Of a DNA stretch of 31,102 nt, positions 29,901-31,102 are shown piece after piece (position 1 is the stretch's first letter; each line of letters begins with the position of its first letter). Below the pieces are notes generated by a model that searched no databases, was not told the DNA's origin, and saw only the letters and a list, made by a program, of their open reading frames with translations. Origin of the DNA: an uncultured Fastidiosipila sp. (GTDB lineage: Bacteria; Bacillota; Clostridia; Saccharofermentanales; Fastidiosipilaceae). The position numbers were made by a program, and so were the translations under genes. The stretch spans positions 1-31,102 of the forward strand of contig CAMYAM010000014.1 in assembly GCA_947253875.1 (NCBI GenBank), written 5' to 3'.

Positions 29901-30122
29901 CTATGCAGTCATCCTTTCTTCTATCTCTTTATTTATTTGCTTTCTCAGAACCTCATCACCTGCTTTCTTTTTATTAACTTGCTTCTTTAGCTCTTTGTTC
30001 TCATCTTGCAATTTCCAAAGCTCTTTTTGCATCACCTCCATCTGATTATTTGAATAAATTGCCCACAACACTGCTAACAATGTAATTGGCGCTGTAATCC
30101 ATATAACTGCTGCTACTATCAT
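29901..30122 (-). CDS. Small membrane protein with coiled-coil tail, 73 aa
   Basis: Residues ~2-23 (VAAVIWITAPITLLAVLWAI) are one membrane helix. The rest (EVMQKELWKLQDENKELKKQ and onward) is a strongly charged coiled coil that should lie in the cytosol. AGGAGG stands before the ATG. It could be an early-expressed membrane factor, for instance one acting in superinfection exclusion or replication anchoring, but the function is unknown. Confidence 0.74.
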   Translation of the reverse strand: MIVAAVIWITAPITLLAVLWAIYSNNQMEVMQKELWKLQDENKELKKQVNKKKAGDEVLRKQINKEIEERMTA

Positions 30123-30124
30123 GC

Positions 30125-30316
30125 TTATACCTCCTCTTTCTGTAGTCCGTATCTCTCTAATAGATATTTTTTAGGAACGTATGCTCTAATCGTTCTAAAA
30201 TTCTGCCTTTCTAGCTCTGCGTTTAGCTCTCTGATGATTTGATAAGCTTTGCTATCTCCAACCTTTAGGATCTCTTTCACTTCGTTTTTGCCTATAAGCG
30301 AATCTAGCTCTTTCAT
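30125..30316 (-). CDS. Small HTH DNA-binding protein, 63 aa (excisionase/early regulator-like)
   Basis: The protein has one HTH: MKELDSLIGKNEVKEILKVG then DSKAYQIIRELNAELERQ, with the recognition helix around SKAYQIIREL (residues ~22-32). The end, RAYVPKKYLLERYGL, is the basic wing common to small excisionase-like and early regulatory proteins of Firmicutes phages. It is the first gene of the early operon and lies back to back with the plus-strand membrane gene. I cannot decide between excisionase and transcription factor. AGGAG precedes the ATG. Confidence 0.78.
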   Translation of the reverse strand: MKELDSLIGKNEVKEILKVGDSKAYQIIRELNAELERQNFRTIRAYVPKKYLLERYGLQKEEV

Positions 30317-30322
30317 ATTGAT

Positions 30323-30349
30323 TTGCTCCTTTCCTTTATTTGCTATAAT
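30323..30349 (+). promoter_or_regulatory. Promoter of the plus-strand membrane gene
   Basis: TATAAT (30344-30349) is a perfect -10 about 34 bp before the ATG at 30383. TTGCTC (30323-30328) is a moderate -35 with a short 15-bp spacer; TTGATT (30319-30324) with 19 bp is the alternative. The start of the early operon lies only a few bases away on the other strand, so the two could interfere. I see no strong minus-strand promoter here. Confidence 0.55.
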
Positions 30350-30382
30350 TCAACTAGTAATGTTTTAGTTGAGGTGTTGTCT

Positions 30383-31063
30383 ATGTCTAAATCTGATCCA
30401 TTTGAAATGATTGCTAAAAGGAATCAAGTCCTAATTGAAAGTCTTACCAAATCTCTAAGTCCGGCAATTGAAGCAGCTAAAAGCTTTTCTACAATTCAAT
30501 TTAAAAATTTAAATTTTTCTTATGAACAGGTCTTTGATCCACTGTTTAAGACATCAGAATTAGCTAATGCAATTTTTAAAAGCAATTCGAATCTACTAGA
30601 ATCTATTAATCGATTAACTACCTCAATTAATAACTTTGACCATCTCAAAACTACAATTTCGCTTTCTGATTCTGTTTATAAAAATTCTGATATTTTCAAA
30701 TATCAAACTGTAGTTACTGAAATACTGAACGACTCAGTCGTCTCTTCTAAAGAATTTTCGGATTACCTCACCGACAATATTCCAGACTATGTAGGCTATG
30801 GTCGCCCAGAAAAGAAACTTTCCCAAGCTTACGTTATTACACCCACACCCAGTACTAAGAAATATAGATTGTCCAAGAAAAGTGCTCTTAAATTTACTGT
30901 TCATTTTATTAAATACTCTCTTTCAATTTTCTGTATAGCAATACCTTTTTATTCTCCAATAGACCCTCTTCTTACTGCTATTTTGGTTGGTATTTTAGAA
31001 GGTTTTATATCAGATTCCGCCTCTTACTTTAATAACTTGATTGAAGAAAAGTATCCCGACTAA
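30383..31063 (+). CDS. Membrane-anchored protein of unknown function, 226 aa, opposite strand
   Basis: I chose the ATG at 30383 (MSKSDPFEMIAKRNQVLIES) because GAGGTG stands 6 nt upstream; earlier in-frame starts would lie inside the promoter. Residues ~1-150 are helical, Ser/Asn-rich and soluble. After a linker (TPTPSTKKYRLSKKSALKF) there are two hydrophobic segments near the C-terminus: FIKYSLSIFCIAIPFY (~180-195) and PLLTAILVGILEGFISD (~199-215). It has its own promoter and is the only plus-strand protein gene, so it may be expressed in the lysogen. Possible roles are exclusion or abortive infection, but no family is recognised. Confidence 0.8.
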   Translation: MSKSDPFEMIAKRNQVLIESLTKSLSPAIEAAKSFSTIQFKNLNFSYEQVFDPLFKTSELANAIFKSNSNLLESINRLTTSINNFDHLKTTISLSDSVYKNSDIFKYQTVVTEILNDSVVSSKEFSDYLTDNIPDYVGYGRPEKKLSQAYVITPTPSTKKYRLSKKSALKFTVHFIKYSLSIFCIAIPFYSPIDPLLTAILVGILEGFISDSASYFNNLIEEKYPD

Positions 31064-31102
31064 GTTTATTTCTATAACCTTATTCATACTTCCTATCCTT
31101 TC

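Noticed and set aside
29700..31102. Integrase or CI-type repressor near the right edge
   Set aside because: I looked for a tyrosine or serine recombinase and a two-domain repressor in all frames and found neither; they are probably beyond the edge.

Overview
The window is most of a temperate siphophage genome (a prophage) from an AT-rich, low-GC Gram-positive host (Bacillota). Almost every gene lies on the minus strand, each with a Firmicutes-type ribosome site (AGGAGG-like). The gene families (BppU baseplate, Dit/Tal, DUF4355 scaffold, Sak4 and DUF669 replication proteins, amidase-SPOR-CW_7 endolysin) fit an anaerobic coccus-like host such as Anaerococcus or Peptoniphilus, but the genus is not proven. 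The first 16 bases look like the 3' end of a tRNA-Ser gene, which would put a prophage boundary there. No integrase or CI-type master repressor is present; they probably lie beyond the right edge.

Transcription runs right to left. At the far right a lone plus-strand gene for a membrane-anchored protein faces the early operon. The early operon (30.3-20.3 kb) encodes a small HTH protein, small accessory proteins, an SbcC-like ATPase, a Sak4-type RecA-like ATPase, a DUF669 SSB-like protein, a DEAH helicase, a PriCT-2/primase-helicase, a repeat-rich non-coding block that looks like a replication origin, a RusA resolvase, four small proteins and a DUF1492 late regulator. A control region of about 280 bp follows. 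It holds three CTGCAC repeats phased at exactly 10 bp next to a possible late promoter, a terminator, and a GC-rich dyad that may be cos.

The late region (20-1 kb) runs HNH, portal, MuF minor head protein with a C-terminal papain-like Cys/His toxin-like domain, its probable immunity gene, a broken gene, a 71-aa gene, TerL, DUF4355 scaffold, HK97 capsid, connectors, tail tube, two tail chaperones joined by a canonical A_AAA_AAC -1 frameshift site, tape measure, Dit, Tal, a carbohydrate-binding tail protein, BppU receptor-binding protein, endolysin, a membrane/coiled-coil protein and holin. TerL sits after portal and MuF rather than before them, and no small terminase is recognisable. The MuF cargo block is bounded by terminators, and the TerL leader contains an attenuator-like arrangement plus a 19-nt exact match to a universally conserved 23S rRNA segment.

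At the left end, between the lysis genes and the tRNA, is a three-gene operon with a perfect consensus promoter (TTGACA-17-TATAAT) embedded in a 28-bp dyad. It encodes a strongly acidic 97-aa protein, a 70-aa HTH protein and an acidic 94-aa protein. Position, size and architecture resemble anti-CRISPR/Aca loci of Firmicutes prophages. This locus and the MuF toxin-immunity module are the best candidates for undescribed biology here.
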